Below are positions 22,075-23,330 of a stretch of DNA of 23,330 nt, one piece after another. The stretch is from Bacteroidales bacterium UBA4331 (GTDB lineage Bacteria > Bacteroidota > Bacteroidia > Bacteroidales > Paludibacteraceae), in NCBI GenBank assembly GCA_002394395.1, contig DGTR01000031.1:79933-103262 (forward strand), in the 5' to 3' direction. How positions within the stretch are numbered: the first letter of the stretch is position 1; each line of letters begins with the position of its first letter. Under the pieces are notes generated by a model. The model saw only the letters and a list, made by a program, of their open reading frames with translations. It made no database searches and was not told where the DNA came from. The position numbers and the translations under genes are program-made.

Positions 22075-23330
22075 TTAATATCCAGGATTTTGTTCCATTG
22101 GGTTCAATTCTATTTCTTCTGCCGGAATCGGGAATAGTTCGTGTGTACCTGCCCGAAAGGTCGCCATGTGCTGTTTCGCCAGATCAGTCTCCGTTGCCGG
22201 ATAACCGATATTCATATACGTATCCAGTCCGTTCTTACCGAACCAACGCACAAGATCAAACCAGCGGTGTCCCTCCATCGCGAGTTCTACACGGCGTTCA
22301 TGACGAATAGCATCCAGCAGATCATCACCTGATTTAGGCGTAGAAGAGGTATACGTATACCCTGGGTAAGTTGCCATCGAACGGGTAGTTCGCACCTTGT
22401 TAAGATCTGTCATTGCCGTGCTCACATCTCCTACCATTACCGCAGCTTCTGCATGCATCAACAACACATCCGCATAGCGTATCTGTTTGTTATTGAGCGG
22501 TCCGCGAGCATGATGCTTCAACTCATATCCGTACCATCCGTACTTGTTATTCAGATTGCGGTTACCCATATACACCTCTTCGCTGGCATCGGATGCATCG
22601 TCCATTTGGTCATCACGCGGAACAAGGATAGCTTCTTCTCTACGGGCATCACCCGCCTCAAACTCATCATACAGGCTCTTTGTCGGACGGTTGAAACCCC
22701 ATCCGGCATCGCCTAAAGTCAAACTCTGCTGAGTGGAACGCGAACGAACGAGACGTTGGGTAAACGAGCCGGCGGTAAAACCGTTTCCTTGACCGAAATC
22801 GCCCCATGGCACTTCCGCATACTGGATCTCAAAAACAGACTCAGGTCCATTTTCTCCTTCCTCCGTAAAATTATCATGATACACGGCATTCAGTACATAC
22901 GTATCATTGATAATAATACTATCGCCCCACGCCTTGGCTGCAACAGCATGACTCGAAGCGGTCGATCTGGTCAGATACGAAGACCAATACGGACCGGCCA
23001 GGTACAGATGCACTTTCATCAGCATCGCTTCTGCGGCACCCTTGGTAGCCCGTCCTTTATCTGTATTCGCAATCTTTTTGACACGCCACAAGCCTTTTTG
23101 AGCATCCTCAAGATCGGCAATAATCTGTTCAAAAACCTCTTCTACCGAAGATCGAGGTAGTTGCCATTCCGCGCTGTTGTCCAACACCTTGGTTACCAAT
23201 GGTACACCACCGAAGACACGTACCAAACGGAAATAATAGTACGCGCGAAGAAACTTGGCATCTCCAATCAGTCGCTGTCTCAAGCTCTCCGTAAGGATTG
23301 TATCTGCCGGCGTATCAGGAAGATAGGTGA
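22075..23330 (-). CDS. SusD/RagB-family outer-membrane glycan-binding lipoprotein (5' end missing)
   Basis: The reading frame stays open to the right edge, so the N-terminus with its signal peptide is outside the window; about 418 residues are visible, against roughly 500-600 for the family. Early in the visible part is the SusD helix signature AKFLRAYYYFRLVRVFGGVP, and near the C-terminus ERRVELAMEGHRWFDLVRW, then the usual ending LNPMEQNPGY. SusD proteins sit on the cell surface as the lid of a SusC TonB-dependent transporter and help capture oligosaccharides. The susC partner should lie just upstream, to the right of the window. The next gene starts 42 nt downstream. The glucan specificity is inferred only from the downstream enzymes. 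I am very sure of the family. Confidence 0.95.
   Translation of the reverse strand, partial: TYLPDTPADTILTESLRQRLIGDAKFLRAYYYFRLVRVFGGVPLVTKVLDNSAEWQLPRSSVEEVFEQIIADLEDAQKGLWRVKKIANTDKGRATKGAAEAMLMKVHLYLAGPYWSSYLTRSTASSHAVAAKAWGDSIIINDTYVLNAVYHDNFTEEGENGPESVFEIQYAEVPWGDFGQGNGFTAGSFTQRLVRSRSTQQSLTLGDAGWGFNRPTKSLYDEFEAGDARREEAILVPRDDQMDDASDASEEVYMGNRNLNNKYGWYGYELKHHARGPLNNKQIRYADVLLMHAEAAVMVGDVSTAMTDLNKVRTTRSMATYPGYTYTSSTPKSGDDLLDAIRHERRVELAMEGHRWFDLVRWFGKNGLDTYMNIGYPATETDLAKQHMATFRAGTHELFPIPAEEIELNPMEQNPGY

Noticed and set aside
4012..23330. Insertion sequence or transposon as the source of the repeats
   Set aside because: No transposase-like frame, terminal inverted repeat pair or target-site duplication was seen in the window.

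Overview
This window looks like a chromosomal fragment of an uncultured Bacteroidales (Bacteroidota), probably from a gut or rumen type habitat. The reasons are a SusD-family lipoprotein, lipoproteins with acidic residues soon after the lipid cysteine, BspA-type leucine-rich repeats, two promoters of the Bacteroidota TAnnTTTG type, and no strong Shine-Dalgarno sites. Every gene I can support lies on the minus strand, so transcription runs from right to left.

Right and centre (about 4,012 to 23,330) is most of a polysaccharide utilization locus for beta-1,3-glucan, probably with beta-1,6 branches (laminarin or fungal/yeast type). In transcription order it holds a SusD-like glycan-binding lipoprotein (5' end beyond the window), an Ig-like surface glycan-binding lipoprotein, a GH16 with two Ig-like domains, a GH128-like endo-glucanase, a CBM-GH16, a second GH16 lipoprotein, a GPH-family sugar permease, a cytoplasmic GH94/GH149/GH161-type phosphorylase, a GH30, a GH81 with two F5/8C domains and a GH3. 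Gaps between the enzyme genes are tiny or negative (25-nt overlap, 2 nt, 4 nt, 33 nt, 19 nt, ATGA overlap, 3 nt, 80-nt overlap), so this should be one operon. It closes with a rho-independent terminator at 3955-3989. Proposed flow: surface GH16, GH128 and GH81 cut the beta-1,3 backbone, GH30 and GH3 remove branches and trim oligomers, the permease imports short oligosaccharides, and the phosphorylase splits them with phosphate. The susC partner and any regulator are not in the window.

Left (222 to 3,840) is a separate three-gene unit with its own promoter: a BspA-like LRR protein, a secreted protein with an InlB-like repeat, and a 52-residue small protein, followed by a terminator at 194-220. 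A second, nearly identical promoter at 138-168 fires leftward out of the window over a leader rich in inverted repeats.

The most unusual structure is a family of short AT-rich stutter repeats (7-nt, 8-nt, 15-nt and 24-nt units). They sit inside reading frames, in signal peptides and across gene junctions of the PUL. They create low-complexity patches in GH3, GH81 and the phosphorylase, and they supply the stop codons of two genes. Other notable points are an 80-nt dual-coding overlap in which the GH81 C-terminal tail and the GH3 lipoprotein signal peptide share DNA, a 17-residue C-terminal tail found only on signal-peptidase-I proteins, and an InlB-like repeat that appears split between two adjacent genes.
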